Counted from the stretch's first letter, positions 34,629-46,650 are shown. The stretch is 64,000 nucleotides of DNA from Bugulina stolonifera (GCA_935421135.1 OW285195.1:11996391-12060390), one strand, 5' to 3'. A program made the numbers and translations. The notes: generated from the sequence alone by a model not told the origin.

Positions 34629-36927
34629 TTAGTTTGGATCTATCTCATAGTGGATAGAATGCTGATGAAACACGGTTCCATTCCTATTGGTGCTACCAAT
34701 CTCACACACCTGGCTGAAGGTGTCATAGTTGACACTATTACATTTCCTTGTGATACACGCATCAATACAAGCCAATTCTGTAGGGAAATCCAGATGGTGC
34801 TCCTTCAAACCAGGCATTCTTCTGTCTCTGTAGGATTTCACCAGTATCCAATCTTCCCACATTGGTTGATTAGCTAAAATAAAAAATAAGTTTGTTCAAC
34901 TTACTAAATAATAGACCTGAAAGCATTTCAGTGTAAAATATATATCACTTTATTTGCAAGGATGTCTTGTTCTACGCATTGTATATGTTTACAATTACTG
35001 CATTGGTATTGCACGAATAATACATTGTTTTCTGTTTTGTCTGGCACACTGGCAAAAACTTAATTACCTTCCTTCGTGACTGGTGTTGATCGTTCTGCTG
35101 GTGTTGATAGTACCACTGATGTTGATAGTTCTTCTGATGTTGATAGTACCACTGGTGTTGATGGTACCACTGTTGTTGATGGTTCTGCTGGTGTTGATGG
35201 TACCACATGACTAACATTCATCAGATCGGCAGAATTGGTTGGTACAGGTGCTTCTGTGTTCCTCGGTGTCAATGGTACTGTGTAACTCTCAGTAAGGCCA
35301 CCTCCATTCAGTTGGATAGAACCTGGTGACAGGTGGTAAACATCTCCTGGTACCTGGCATCCTGCCAACAAGGTACAGCTAACTACTTGGAATACCTCTC
35401 TCCAGATGTTCAAACAAGTTAGTTCTCCTACTGCTGCTTCTATTTGTTTCTGGCCACCTGATTGAAAATTAATATTAAAATATGGAACATTGTGAAAGGA
35501 TAACATACTGCTCTCCCATTGTTTTGCTATGCCAATCAGGCTATTGTTTTGCAATGTCATACGACTCATGCACATTTGTCCTTAACTATCATAAAACTAT
35601 CACTGCCTGCTTGCCATTCCTACCTTTACCAGTTGACTGAGTGTGGAAAATAGTAAGAGTCGTCTGGGCATCCCAAATTCTCACTGGAACAAAATAATCG
35701 ATCAGTATGTCGCAAGTAAATGTAGAAGGCCAATCCCATCCGATGAAAAACTGCAAATAGAATAGAATAGAATGAGAAGTGTATCAGCTTAGATTCACAC
35801 TGCAATATTTTCAGACATTGGAGCTGATTTCACTTTCCCAACATGAATTGTAAAATATTTGCTGTGAAAGCGGTAACATTCTCACAGTACACAGCATATA
35901 CTCGTACATGTGGGCTTACATCCTAGTTGACTAGGTAGCAAATATTATAGTGTGTGGGCTAAAAACACAAAAATGCAATATATACAAAATCACAACAGAA
36001 GATCCCAAATTCTTCACAGCGGCACATGATATGGATTTTGAAAACAAAGCTTGCATTGACGAAAAATATACTGAATTTTGTATTGTATTGCTTCTGTCTA
36101 CCAAGAATATACCTGTACATTCCAATGGTTGGTGCCGGTTATCTGATCTGCGACGACACAGTAGAATCTCCATTGACCATGATTCATATTGTAGCCAACA
36201 TTTTTCCGTCTTCCCAACCACTCAAGATTAATCTTACCATCACTGCCAAGCACTCCTTCCCAATTCAATGAAAGAATTATTTCTACAACAAACATATACA
36301 TTCTCAGTTTAGTAAAAACTTATTGGATATAACATCTCATGCTGACTCTATAGTTATACCAAAAACATGCATACGCAAGTACAATTAAACCATTCAGCCT
36401 AGTCTACATACATCTAGATAGTTTACCAAGGTAGATGATAGATCATGCTAGGTGAATTGCGGCAGCTGAAATAGCCTACTACATGCATATTTAATTAACC
36501 CTGAGTTGATGACATGATGTTAATCATTGTCTGCACGTGCTCTCCAGCAATCTGCAGAAATCTCCACCAGAAGCAAACAGTCAACTTGTCCGTCTGGAGC
36601 ATCATTGTTTGGACAGCAAAATTTTCTTCATTTGTGTCAGTATTAATAAGAGAGTAGTTAGTCGCTGGCTTGGCGACTGCAAACAATGAACAAAATTTAC
36701 AAAATCATGTCAAAATGTACAAGAAATGTAAAAATTGACTTCTTATCCTTTCATGCTGATGGGTTTTAATAGAGCTACTGTTGCAGACCTAGAGGGAGTA
36801 GCACCCCTCCAGAGGTAGACCATGACTATATTTCCATGTAGTATCAGCTATCAGTGTGTAATACCAGCTTACCTGAGACATGGATAAGTAGTAGAGGTAC
36901 CAGAGTGAGAAGAAAGATGGACTTCAT
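34629..36927 (-). CDS. Secreted pentraxin-like plus PAN/apple protein, copy 2
   Basis: Six minus-strand exons: 36873-36927, 36500-36676, 36113-36282, 35624-35750, 35068-35457, 34629-34873. All phases agree (1,1,0,1,1). Exon 1 is a signal peptide (MKSIFLLTLVPLLLIHVS). Exons 2-5 carry a pentraxin/LamG-like domain: LTVCFWWRFLQ, then GQWRFYCVV, then FIGWDWPSTFTCD, then GELTCLNIWREVF and CQVPGDV, the last two like the pentraxin C-terminal NxWxxVL and GN(V) blocks. A Ser/Thr/Pro-rich linker (minisatellite about 35085-35205) precedes a PAN/apple domain with ACIDACITRKCNSVNYDTF. The product is secreted or surface-attached by partners, as no membrane segment is seen. It is the intact partner of 30006-32462, in the same orientation. 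The exon 2 donor (GG|GTTAAT) is weak. Confidence 0.82.
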
Positions 36928-37438
36928 TCTCCACCTGCTGCTATCTTCAGTCTAAGATGTCATATGGATATTATATCAATTTACAAGCAAAAGTCGATTA
37001 GAGAATGTAATTTTATGTTGCAACATCTAAAGCAGTGATAGACTGTATTTACAAGTGGATATCAACCACCGTACAAAGCTGTTAACAATAATTACTTTTC
37101 TTTAGAACTGGTTTTCTATAGGTTTCTTACTAGTTATAGAGATAAATTAGCTTCTACAGCACAAATAGATCAAGAAATGGTGGGAGACTAATCAAATGAA
37201 TCTCAAGATCTTAAGCTCGCTATCTTCTAGTCAACCCATCACTGACATGTAACTACTGTCACTCCATTCTACGTGTAGGCCTATATTATGTAATAGCACC
37301 TTGGCAAATCAATCCAAGTCCAAACTCTTTGGCTTCACTATTAACAAGTCACTAACATGGCTTGACCACATCTCATCTATGTCATATCTATATGTACTTT
37401 ATATAGATTTATATATTATTATCTAGGTTCGTTTAGTT
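36928..37438. other. Promoter side of the copy 2 pentraxin-like gene
   Basis: Contains the duplicated promoter phrase near 37090 and AT-rich DNA with a TATATAGATTTATATATTATT stretch near 37400, written here only as a landmark. No gene. Confidence 0.4.
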
Positions 37439-37594
37439 AGTGTGACACCTTGCCAAAATTTGCGAATACGCCAGGATCAAACATGTTTGATTTTCTTGCT
37501 TGCTACGTACGTGCTATTGGTTGATACACCATTTATTACTCTCTGCCACACGAAAAATTTAAATATCAATAAGCACGCGAACGCAACATTTAAA

Positions 37595-37795
37595 ATGGAT
37601 GCCCAATTTGAATTGATTATTATTTCTGTCAAAGAAAGATCATGCCTCTACAATTTTTCACATTTAAATAATTCTATAAAAGGCGGGCCGAGTATCAACT
37701 CAAGACACGCTCTGGAGCAAGAGCCACTGCAGGACCTGCATGGAAGTGGTTCTCATATGAAATGGCTAATACCTTGCGTGAAAAGAGGAAGGTAG
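37595..37795 (+). pseudogene. MADF-domain remnant (Harbinger-type accessory protein)
   Basis: One frame begins MDAQFELIIISVKERSCLYN, matching the start of a MADF domain (ELIxxVxxRPxLY). The end of the domain reads in another frame as a W-K-W-F-x-x-x-M block near 37740-37775. At least one frameshift separates the two. It is probably a dead relative of the MADF gene at 51936-53215. Confidence 0.5.
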
Positions 37796-37799
37796 GCCT

Positions 37800-39060
37800 A
37801 TGTAAGACTTATCCTTGATTCTCCTTACAGTTTATTAAATGATAGATCGTCAACATGTTATTAATTGTAATTTGAAATTTTATATTGTTGTATAAATAGA
37901 CTGTGTCATACTATATATGCACACTAAGAGAGACTAAACCATATAATGTATACCATAAGGGATTTTTATCATGGCAGAGTGCCAGGATCACCAAGTAAGA
38001 CGATGGACAAGTAGGTATTTTGCTAGTTGTAGGAAAGAATGCTTGACAGCTTTTCTTGTCGACTGAATAGAACTCTCAATAGATTACCCAAAGAACTTGC
38101 GGCTATGACTTCAAATCATCCTTAAATATCTACATAGTGTCGCAGTATATATTTCAACAGGTACCAAAGATTGTATAAAATGATAATGTTCCCACCTTTA
38201 TGTTCTTACCGTTACAATATTTGATTAACCACCCTTATTGGTTATGCTATTCATTATTTTATGTTTTCTTCAGTCTTACATGGGACACCAGAACATGCAG
38301 TTCTGTTTTCTAGCAAACTGTTCCCAAAGCATTGCACATTATATTATATTTATCTAACTCTCTCCTGGAAAGGGTAACTGTGATGGGACTGAAACTAGAG
38401 TCTATTTATGCTTTTCAATACCATCAATAATAAACCATCACATAAATTACGAGAGAATATAATCTCTATAACTGCTATGTTGGGAGTTGTGGGAGGATGA
38501 ATCAAGTGGGGGACAATCAGAGACTTACCTTTTAAAATATGACTTATTTATACTAACTTCTCACTTACCTTAATTAGCTTTTACTTCTGCTTTGTATAAA
38601 TGTATAATTCCAATTATGAATGTCAATGTCCAATGAATATTACAGAATGCGAGGTTGGTCAGTAGATCCGAACAGTCAAGGATATACGGAGATACTATAG
38701 AAAGATATGGGAATAAATCCAAGGAAGACGATACTGGTTGACTCGATGGGGATATCACTGTAGGTCAGTAGGAATAATTCGGTAGTCCTTGAAGAATGGG
38801 TCAGTTTATGGAAGCTCACCGAGCAGGCAATGCACATAAGCCAATACACAATATTATTAGAAGTTACTATGACTAATTTACATTTGTACACAGGTATTTT
38901 CTCAAGCCTTCAATTAAATTACGACGGGTATATCAAGAGTAACATTATGACTATGCTAATTCAATTACCCAATTACAATTATTCACTTTAATTAAACAAA
39001 TCCTTTAATCCAATTCACACTTCTATTTAATCACAATACTACTATGTATACCTATATATA
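37800..39060. other. No recognised gene
   Basis: Includes one member of a dispersed phrase (GTACCAAAGATTGTA near 38160) that recurs near 42890, 47405 and 47850. No gene is supportable. Confidence 0.4.
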
Positions 39061-39382
39061 ATATATTTATACGTACAGAAATATATCGGTATAATACAAC
39101 AAGAAACCTTCTTAAAGAATACGAATCAATCAATATACAGATACCAAAATAATAAACGGCGACTTGTTACTACTATTACAATCAATTACCAAATAAGTAC
39201 ATAATATTATTGCGCTAAAATATTGTCAGGTGTTAAGGGAGCTTCTGTTTCAATTTAGATATAATTTCATTGGCTAACTAAGAAAGACACTGTGTATTCC
39301 ATAATGTGTTAGAAAGTTAGTCTATAATATATATATATCTGGGTGAGGCTATAATATTGCATTTTCTTGTTCAGAGAGAAGA
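39061..39382 (+). repeat. Direct repeat, left copy
   Basis: About 320 bases that recur at 42107-42427 with only scattered differences (for example CAGATACC versus CGAGATACC). They lack TG...CA ends and no primer-binding site lies inside, so I read them as edges of a duplicated block and not LTRs. Confidence 0.85.
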
Positions 39383-40891
39383 GAGGTGTCCTCAACTGTC
39401 GACACTGACACTTTCTTGCCTTGACAATCAATACTAGGAAATAAGTCTGTGATACAGAACTGCTGACCACTACCTAGTACAGACTTAACGTGATGACAAT
39501 CACATTTCTTCTATAGAGCAACACATCCAGGATATAAATGTTTATGAGTTGACCGCGGTCAACGATACCTGCATTCTCTTCTGAGTACACCACAAATGAA
39601 CTTCATCGTTCTGTTGGGAAATGTCAATACACAGTGCTCCCGCCGTTAGCCAAGCCCAATCTCGATTAGCACAATTCACCAGGCGAAATTCCCATAAACA
39701 TCTGACATCACCTTAGTATCCCTACACCATACGCGTATACATACCTAAATAATAAAATGATAAAGTAATTAAATACAAAATCAATACAATACAATGCACG
39801 ATAGATGTATTAACATAATTTCTGTGAAATCAATTAGTCAACCAAAATATATGGTCTATGAATCAAGTACACTCAATATTGATATTAAAATAGGTCATTT
39901 AAAATTAGCAGGAACAATTGTTTGCTACCCAACTGAAACATCTAAAAAGTACAACCGGCTTATACCATAGGTAATTCAAGTCCAATTAAGTGTAACCGGA
40001 TTAGTAGGTACTGACACAATACAGCATCATTACGCGGATCAATGTAGATTGGGTTCATAACACTTATCTTATCAAAAGTTCGGGATCAAAGGTAGGAAAT
40101 AGTAAAGAATGTCCATATTCATCTCAGCAACTAAATAGTATAGTCCAGCAAGCATTCTAATCGGTAACATCACACTGGTGATTAACAGTCCTTATGTGTA
40201 ACAGAGAGAGCTCCATATCCATCGTCAGAAGTCGTAGTAAAATCGAAGAAATCCCTTGAAACAAAGATATAAGCGGAAAGCAATATGTTCTTTTTATAAT
40301 GACAGTCACAATATTTGGCGCACACAAATCGGTGGTTCACATCCTTTCATATGAATAAGTATGTCATCATGGTGAACAGGAAGGTAGGTTCATGTACTAG
40401 AAACCATACCGAATTCAGGGGGAAATCATATAGATATCGTTCCCCCTGTCTTTGGTCTCCGCAGTGACCTCACGGTCCAAAATACAGGAACATCGTTTAG
40501 CCGTTAGAGCTATCCAACTCCACAACCATAACTCTCCAAAGCCATATTCAGCCATTACTCTAGCCATGCTGTAAACTAAAGGTAACAATGGGGGCGCCGA
40601 ATGCAAAATAAAAGAATAAATTTGAATAAGGACCAATTTTGATTAACGGAAACCACAACATCAATTTAAGGAATCAATTGGATCATAACCACTAGTAGCT
40701 CTAATTTCGAAAAGAAGGAGTAAAGAATAAATTAGAGAATAAAATTACATTGTGAGTCATAGTCTAACAATGAATCACAAGTAGCGGGGGTTACTTCCCC
40801 CTCACCACCGAAATGGCAAGAAAATCTATTGAATCCTTTAGTATCAGCCAATCACAAGAATTGACTCAAATTCGTCTGCCATCTACAAAAC
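39383..40891. other. No recognised gene
   Basis: Sequence between the left direct repeat and the membrane-protein pseudogene. Small ORFs have no family resemblance. Confidence 0.35.
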
Positions 40892-41628
40892 ATGGCTTGT
40901 TTAATAAGCACATGTCGCTGTGTCCTGGCTCTATCTCTAATCAACTGCCAGAAAACTGCACTCAACCTGATTAATTTGCCTATTACTGACAATTTCCATA
41001 CAATTGACGTCAGGTTCACCCAGAATATCGTAAAACCTATGTGGTAATCTTAGTCAATGGAGAATTCTCAAGACTAACGAACAAAAGATTGTGTGTCCCA
41101 GTGAGTAATCTACTCTTGTCACAATTACTGCGAAACCAATTAAACATGCGCATAACTATCGTCACTTAACATGAAGATAAGCGATCAGCAGTACTTATAA
41201 CGAGATAACGTTAAAATTGCAATGTTGTAATTGATATCCTGTGAAAAAGTAGTAAGTGAGAAAGTCAATGTTAATCATCTTGTATTTACTCTACAGTTAC
41301 AAAGAATTCCAGTTCTACAACGATGATACCTAAGATTAGTACAGGTGAGAATGATTACATTGACCAAGCCACAGACTTTACGTGGAACCTTACTTCTAGC
41401 TCCACTACATCTATGAAGTTACAAACTACAGTTAACCATGGATAATTTCTGAAAATCGGAGTACCCATTATTATAACTACATCAGTATCACTAACCTTGG
41501 CATTAACCCCTTATTACTATCGGAAGAAAAATAATAACCAGACTGACAATGCTAACTACACAAACTCCTCCATCAGCGAAGATACTCTCTTCGGTGCTTC
41601 CGATATGCAATCCGAAACCCATCACTAA
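40892..41628 (+). pseudogene. Decayed type I membrane protein gene, copy A
   Basis: Exon 1, 40892-41100, begins with a signal-like segment (MACLISTCRCVLALSLINC); donor CCCA|GTGAGT. Exon 2, from 41297, follows acceptor TTTACTCTACAG. It encodes a Ser/Thr-rich stem with N-glycosylation sites (WNLTSSSTTS), one membrane segment (IGVPIIITTSVSLTLALT), a basic stop-transfer (YYYRKK) and a short tail with SEDTLFGASD. Two lesions are visible: a frame change inside exon 1 near 41030, and an in-frame TAA at 41443-41445 between stem and membrane segment. Family unknown. A related tail occurs at 43618-43941. Confidence 0.5.
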
Positions 41629-42106
41629 AGTTACATTTTCGATTTTGGCTCTATACCTAACCCAAACTGAGACCTTTTTAACTAACATACCAACTACTGG
41701 AATTACCATCTAGCTATCCAGTATTCACCGTGCTATCATTTTAATTATTTCCAAAATTATGTTAAGGTGTAATTAAAACTACTATGACATTTAGTTCATC
41801 TGTGCAATTCCGTAACCAATTTAATTTTTAACATTCGGGTTCAGTTACTAACACTACTGTAATTAGTTTATTACTGTGTTAATTCCGTCAACATTTCAAT
41901 TTTCAATATTCAAAGTAATCCATAGTCTGAATAGCATACTGTAACGATACATACTTACTTATATATATTTATTTCATTAAGTAATAAAGTTCAGTTTATT
42001 AAGATTACTGACCAAACCTTATTGTTTAAGCTGAACAGCCGAATAAGTATACTATTAATAATAATAATGATATTTTAAGGTTTTTTATTTTTTTTTATCT
42101 ATATAT

Positions 42107-42427
42107 ATATATTTATACGTACAGAAATATATCGGTATAATACAACAAGAAACCTTCTTAAAGAATACGAATCAATCAATATACGAGATACCAAAATAAT
42201 AAACAGCGACTTGTTACTGCTATTACAATCAATTACCAAGTAAGTACATAATATTATTGCGCCGAAAATATTGTCAGGTGTTAAGGGAGCTTCTGTTTCA
42301 ATTTAGATATAATTTCATTGGCTAACTAAGAAAGACACTGTGTATTCCATAATGTGTTAGAAAGTGAGTCTACAATATATATATCTGGGTGAGGCTATAA
42401 TATTGCCTTTTCTTTTTCAGAGAGAAG
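42107..42427 (+). repeat. Direct repeat, right copy
   Basis: Second copy of 39061-39382. It starts a second, more decayed block that contains the stem and tail of a related membrane protein at 43618-43941. Confidence 0.85.
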
Positions 42428-42565
42428 ATAACTTCTTGATGTACGCTTCTAATGTCCTTTACTTGTTTGAAGAGCAGATAACTTCTTGGTGTACTATTCT
42501 AATGTCTTTTACTTGTTTGGAGAGGTGATAACTCCTTGATGCATAATATTGTCTTTTGCTGTTTC
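42419..42565 (+). repeat. Three tandem units of about 50 bases
   Basis: Units share AGATAACTTCTTG(A/G)TGTA, TTCTAATGTC(C/T)TTTACTTG and so on, at about 42424, 42476 and 42527. The last is the most divergent. Confidence 0.75.
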
Positions 42566-43617
42566 TCACATAACAGAGGTATGTCTGTATTATATTACTC
42601 CAGTTACACAATGTACGTTATATTCTCAAGATTTGTCTGTTTACCATGATACATGTATACCTACTAATTTCAACCATAACAATAATGTTATTTGTGTGTG
42701 AACTTTTGTTATTATACAACTCATAGCTATTCAAGAACTAACAATATGTGTGAATTAATTTGATAACTAAATTTGTAGTTTCACAGCGTGATTGGTAAAT
42801 AAACGAATGGAAAATGCACCCGTATGAATCTACATTACTACACTAATCTAGAAGAGCAGCCACAGTGTCACAGTATATATTTCAACAAGTACCGAAGATT
42901 GTAAAAATGATCATTTGCTATTAAAAATAAACAAAATGAGCTGTATATACAACTTTTTTAGGTAAAAAGTTAGCAGATATTGAGTAGAAAGTCGCATGAC
43001 TCGCTACTTATTTACATCACGATGGTTTTCACATTTCATCCTCCATTACTGAACGCGATGATTACTTTATATAAAACGCCCTTTACAAAATGGCCAAGAT
43101 CTCTGAATCCAGCCTTAGATTCACATTGATGCTGAATGTATAACATCACAAGATATCAAAGTATTGATGAAAAGAATATAGAGCTGTTTCTGCCTCTGAA
43201 TTAGTTGTGAATGGATGGTAAAGTCGGAGGTGTCCCAACCCAACCTCACTGCTATCTCGCTTCCTATTGGCTAATTACTAATCTAGCCTTGGGTCACAGA
43301 CTCTAAAAGTGTTTACCTTGAATGGTAATTTGACGGGTAAAATAATTAGGATTTCCAGCTAATATGTTAGTAAATTTGGCTGACAACAATATTGCCGGTG
43401 TTGCTAAAGCTGATACACGCTGTACAGAGAGTTCATTTGTTAGCAGATCAAAATTTTAGAAAATTGAGTCATTCAAAAGAATTATATCGGAAACGTTGTA
43501 TACTTCCTGCATTTTGTTATAGAAGGTATCTACATAATTTTTGTTTTTCATCTAAAATAATTATAAATTTGAATTACAGTATATTAATTTATGGAGTTAC
43601 AACGTTTTGAATTTTAG
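42566..43617. other. No recognised gene
   Basis: Would correspond to the 5' part of membrane-protein copy B, but no signal-peptide exon could be identified. Confidence 0.35.
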
Positions 43618-43941
43618 ACCTTGTGACACACTCCAACACTCACTCCAACACTCACTCTGTGACTCTGGAGTACTCTACCATTCCAACTCGCAACATAAGT
43701 AATGATTTCGATAAGGTTGAAAACTCAACGACCTACCGCCAAATCACGAATCTCTACTCAAACTATAGGATGGGTAGTAGGAGTGGTCGGGCTCATATCC
43801 CTGGTCACTCTAGGAGTTCTGGTTGCACTCTTGACTTGACACGTGCGTAGAAAGAGAGCACAGACAGAGACACCCTGCACATTGGAGGGAACATACTACA
43901 GTGGTAGCTCCAACACACTATTTTCAGTCGTCGAACTCTGA
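43618..43941 (+). pseudogene. Decayed type I membrane protein gene, copy B
   Basis: After acceptor GAATTTTAG a Thr/Ser/Asn-rich stem is open (THSNTHSNTHSVTLEYST and onward). In the next frame follow a membrane segment (WVVGVVGLISLVTLGVLVAL), a TGA, then a basic segment HVRRKRAQ and a tail with YYSGSSNTLF. The order stem, membrane, basic, S-x-x-x-TLF tail matches copy A at 41297-41628. A frameshift and a stop indicate decay. Confidence 0.45.
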
Positions 43942-44196
43942 ATATTTGCCCATTCTACATACGTTACCCATGTTGATATTAGCGTTAATTACTAGTGATT
44001 AGGCATTCAAATTCGTCTCATTACAATTTATTGTGCTAACAACACTCCAATTGGTGCTTCTACTAATTACAATCTCAAAATCTGAATCCCTAGGTGTCAG
44101 AACTCTCAGGTTTTACAGTTAATAGAATATTTTTACTCACCATTACTTACTCTGAGAATTTACAATCAATAAAATATATTCACTACTATATTTCTA

Positions 44197-44682
44197 TTAC
44201 CCAGGCCTATGGTTTATGCGTTCACGTTCCCTTATAAATAAAGCTAAAGGGTCCGGGCGGTTTTGACAGTCGATAAATTCCACCAGATTTTCCCAAGTTT
44301 CCCTGGGTCGACTTAAGTCTCTGGGAGGCCTATATTGGAACCACCTGGACGGAGGACCGTTCAGGCGTTCCCGAACTTCCTCCGCCCACCTGGTCAATAA
44401 AGGTTGGCCCTCATTAATAGGTGGCCGCTGAACTGCCGGAACGTCATAAGGGCGTGGCCTTGCGTCCGCCCTCCTTGGCCTCCGAGGTTCCGGGGATGCA
44501 GGATCATCCTGGTGTCTCCTCACGGGTACCACCGCTCTCGTGGGCAAGTCCACCGCCTTCTTACGAACCTCAAACTCAGTGGTTAGGTCCTCCAATCGAG
44601 CCTCTAGTCGAGCATGGCTGTCTTTTACCTCTTGTAATTCGTTTCTAAGGGCCTGCACTTCACTCCTCAAACTGTCCATCAC
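44197..44682 (-). pseudogene. Gag-like fragment, part 2
   Basis: A 161-residue ORF begins MMDSLRSEVQALRNELQEVK (coiled coil), then a Pro/Arg-rich linker, then TWENLVEFIDCQNRPDPLAL. It is GC-rich in an AT-rich setting. It lies downstream, on the minus strand, of the tRNA-Leu primer site and ORF 44982-45443, as expected of a retroelement gag broken by stops. No protease or RT follows. Confidence 0.45.
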
Positions 44683-44981
44683 CTCCTTTTTCTCCTATTT
44701 CTGCTTCCCCCTCCATACTTGCCGCTCCTTCTTGTCCCTGGGCGGTATCTTCGACATACTAGGTCTACTATTTAAATAATTTAACATCTGACAATGATCA
44801 AAATTTTGATGACGTACAGAAGTTTCAGAAGCGCTATAACAGCAACTCCCCACCTCTTTCACAAAGGGGCCCCAAGCGTTTAACAAGGAACCCAATGGCT
44901 CCGCACACCTTTCAGGCCCACGTCATATAAGACCCAAATCACAAACCTGTATATCGTAAGATTAAACTCCATATCTTTAAA

Positions 44982-45443
44982 CTAAAGGTCTTGTATCCAG
45001 AAATCCAGAGAACCGGCCATACTTCGAGTCTCATCCAGATCCTGCAGGTCATCGGGGTTGAGGGACAGGTCCTCCTCTGGTTTCGGGTTTTGAGCTATGG
45101 CGGTTATTCTATTGTCAATGCGTTCCAGCATCCAAGCCAGCTGTGGGGGTAGTGGAGGTGGGTCTTGGTGTGGTTCATCTATTTCTTCATCTCCACCGGC
45201 TCCTTGTGGTTGATCCCCTCGTAGCTCCTCTATCCTCCGATTTTGGGCTGCATTCGCCAGCTGGAGTCTCTGCACCTCCTGATTTAGGGCATCCTGTTGT
45301 TGCTGCTGTTCTATCTGTAGTTGTTGTAGAGCATCCCCTTGTTGCCGCAGCAGTTCCTGTTGCTGTTGTTGTCGTTCCCTCTCTTGGTCTATTTCCTGCC
45401 TTAGTCGATCCCTTTCTTGTCGCATCTCCTCCAGTTCCGCCAT
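44982..45443 (-). CDS. Gag-like coiled-coil ORF of a truncated retroelement, part 1
   Basis: A 153-residue ORF begins MAELEEMRQERDRLRQEIDQ, is rich in Gln coiled coil, and ends ETRSMAGSLDFWIQDL. Its ATG lies 29 bases after a primer-binding site complementary to tRNA-Leu, which is where gag begins in LTR elements. No nucleic-acid-binding zinc knuckle is visible, and no pol follows, so it is a defective or non-autonomous element. A chance host coiled coil is less likely because of the primer site. Confidence 0.5.
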   Translation of the reverse strand: MAELEEMRQERDRLRQEIDQERERQQQQQELLRQQGDALQQLQIEQQQQQDALNQEVQRLQLANAAQNRRIEELRGDQPQGAGGDEEIDEPHQDPPPLPPQLAWMLERIDNRITAIAQNPKPEEDLSLNPDDLQDLDETRSMAGSLDFWIQDL

Positions 45444-45471
45444 GTTGTAGTGTTACCAGTGAGACCAGTAT

Positions 45472-45490
45472 GATCCCACTTCTGACACCA
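45472..45490 (-). promoter_or_regulatory. Retroelement primer-binding site for tRNA-Leu
   Basis: The minus strand reads TGGTGTCAGAAGTGGGATC. Animal tRNA-Leu ends ATCCCACTTCTGACA plus CCA, so pairing is nearly complete over 18 bases. A 5' LTR would begin on the far side (plus-strand start TGTGATGG at 45492). Confidence 0.75.
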
Positions 45491-45491
45491 C

Positions 45492-46650
45492 TGTGATGGT
45501 CGTGACTAGGGGGTCTATTCAAGTTATAATTTGGCGCTACTTTGTATTTTAGATATAGATATGGTGAGCTCTGTCAGAAGGTCCGAGTGGTCAATAGTAG
45601 GCAAGAGAATCACAAAAGACACCAAAGAAATCTAATATGTCCACCGGACAAGCCTTGCACATAGACACAAGAACAGTGTAAATTAATCAAGAGCAGTTGT
45701 ACTTCTATGCCAGATTTATATGCTTACATGTACCAATTAATCCAGAATACTTTCTATTCAAGTAATTATATTCCCACTAACATTCAATGATATTACACGA
45801 CACTATCATTGCTTATTAATATTTCCAATTTTGACCACAAGTCAATACTCTTTTCTCAATATTACAACTTTAATATATCCGATTCGTAATTGCCTGATTT
45901 AAAAAATCATATCATGAAATACACTACTGAACATAGTTAGCAGTTATTTATTAATTCCAAGTAAATCCTATTTCTAAACATTCTATCAAGCTAGCAAGAA
46001 ATTACATAATAATATGAGTAGATAACAACCTTATATTGCCAGTACAATGTAAGAATATCAACTGAATAAAAATATCATGATACATTATTTATAAGAGGAT
46101 GCAAAGCAGTAGCAACTGTCATCAAGAGCATGTGTCATTTACAATTTCATTGGCTAGTTCAGGGAATCACGTGCCTACATAATATCTGTATATACAAGTA
46201 TAGTAATGTTAGTAATGTTGGTTCTATATGCAGTCTTTACATCTAATCCCACTCACCATTTGAATAGAACCCCAACAAATCACCCACTATGATACCAAAT
46301 CATACACATCTGCTTACTGCCGAATTATATCTTCTATCAGACACAGGAAATTGTGAAAATGATCATTCTCTGTGAAGTTTCCAGTGAACCAAAGGACTTA
46401 AGGGTATGAATAATTAATGAAAAGTCACAGAAGTCTAAAACAAACAGCACTTGAACAGGTCTATAACAATATGCTCCAAAGAAAGTTTACCAGACAACCA
46501 TGTGTTAAATGCAGCACAACATACAACTTTGTTTAAGAAGAAAATCCCAATCTATAGCACAAGACTAGTTAATGCTAAAAGAGAGTACATCTACTGAGAA
46601 CAGCTAGCGTTCTCCACACAGCATGCATAGTTATTAATCCAAACAACTAA
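45492..46650. other. Probable decayed LTR, then no recognised gene
   Basis: The first part should be the LTR belonging to the tRNA-Leu element, but its outer end could not be found and there is no second copy in the window. Beyond that no gene is supportable. Confidence 0.35.

Noticed and set aside
34599..34877. Plus-strand ORF across the PAN exon of copy 2 (and its twin at 29958-30254)
   Set aside because: Both are antisense shadows of conserved PAN/apple exons.
39061..42427. Direct repeats of about 320 bases as LTRs of a 3.4-kb retrotransposon
   Set aside because: They lack TG...CA ends, a primer-binding site or polypurine tract next to them, and the interior holds a host-like membrane protein pseudogene instead of gag or pol.
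45143..45522. Hydrophobic plus-strand ORF and Thr-rich minus-strand ORF over the gag-like fragment
   Set aside because: They are other frames of the GC-rich, Gln-rich coiled-coil ORF on the minus strand.
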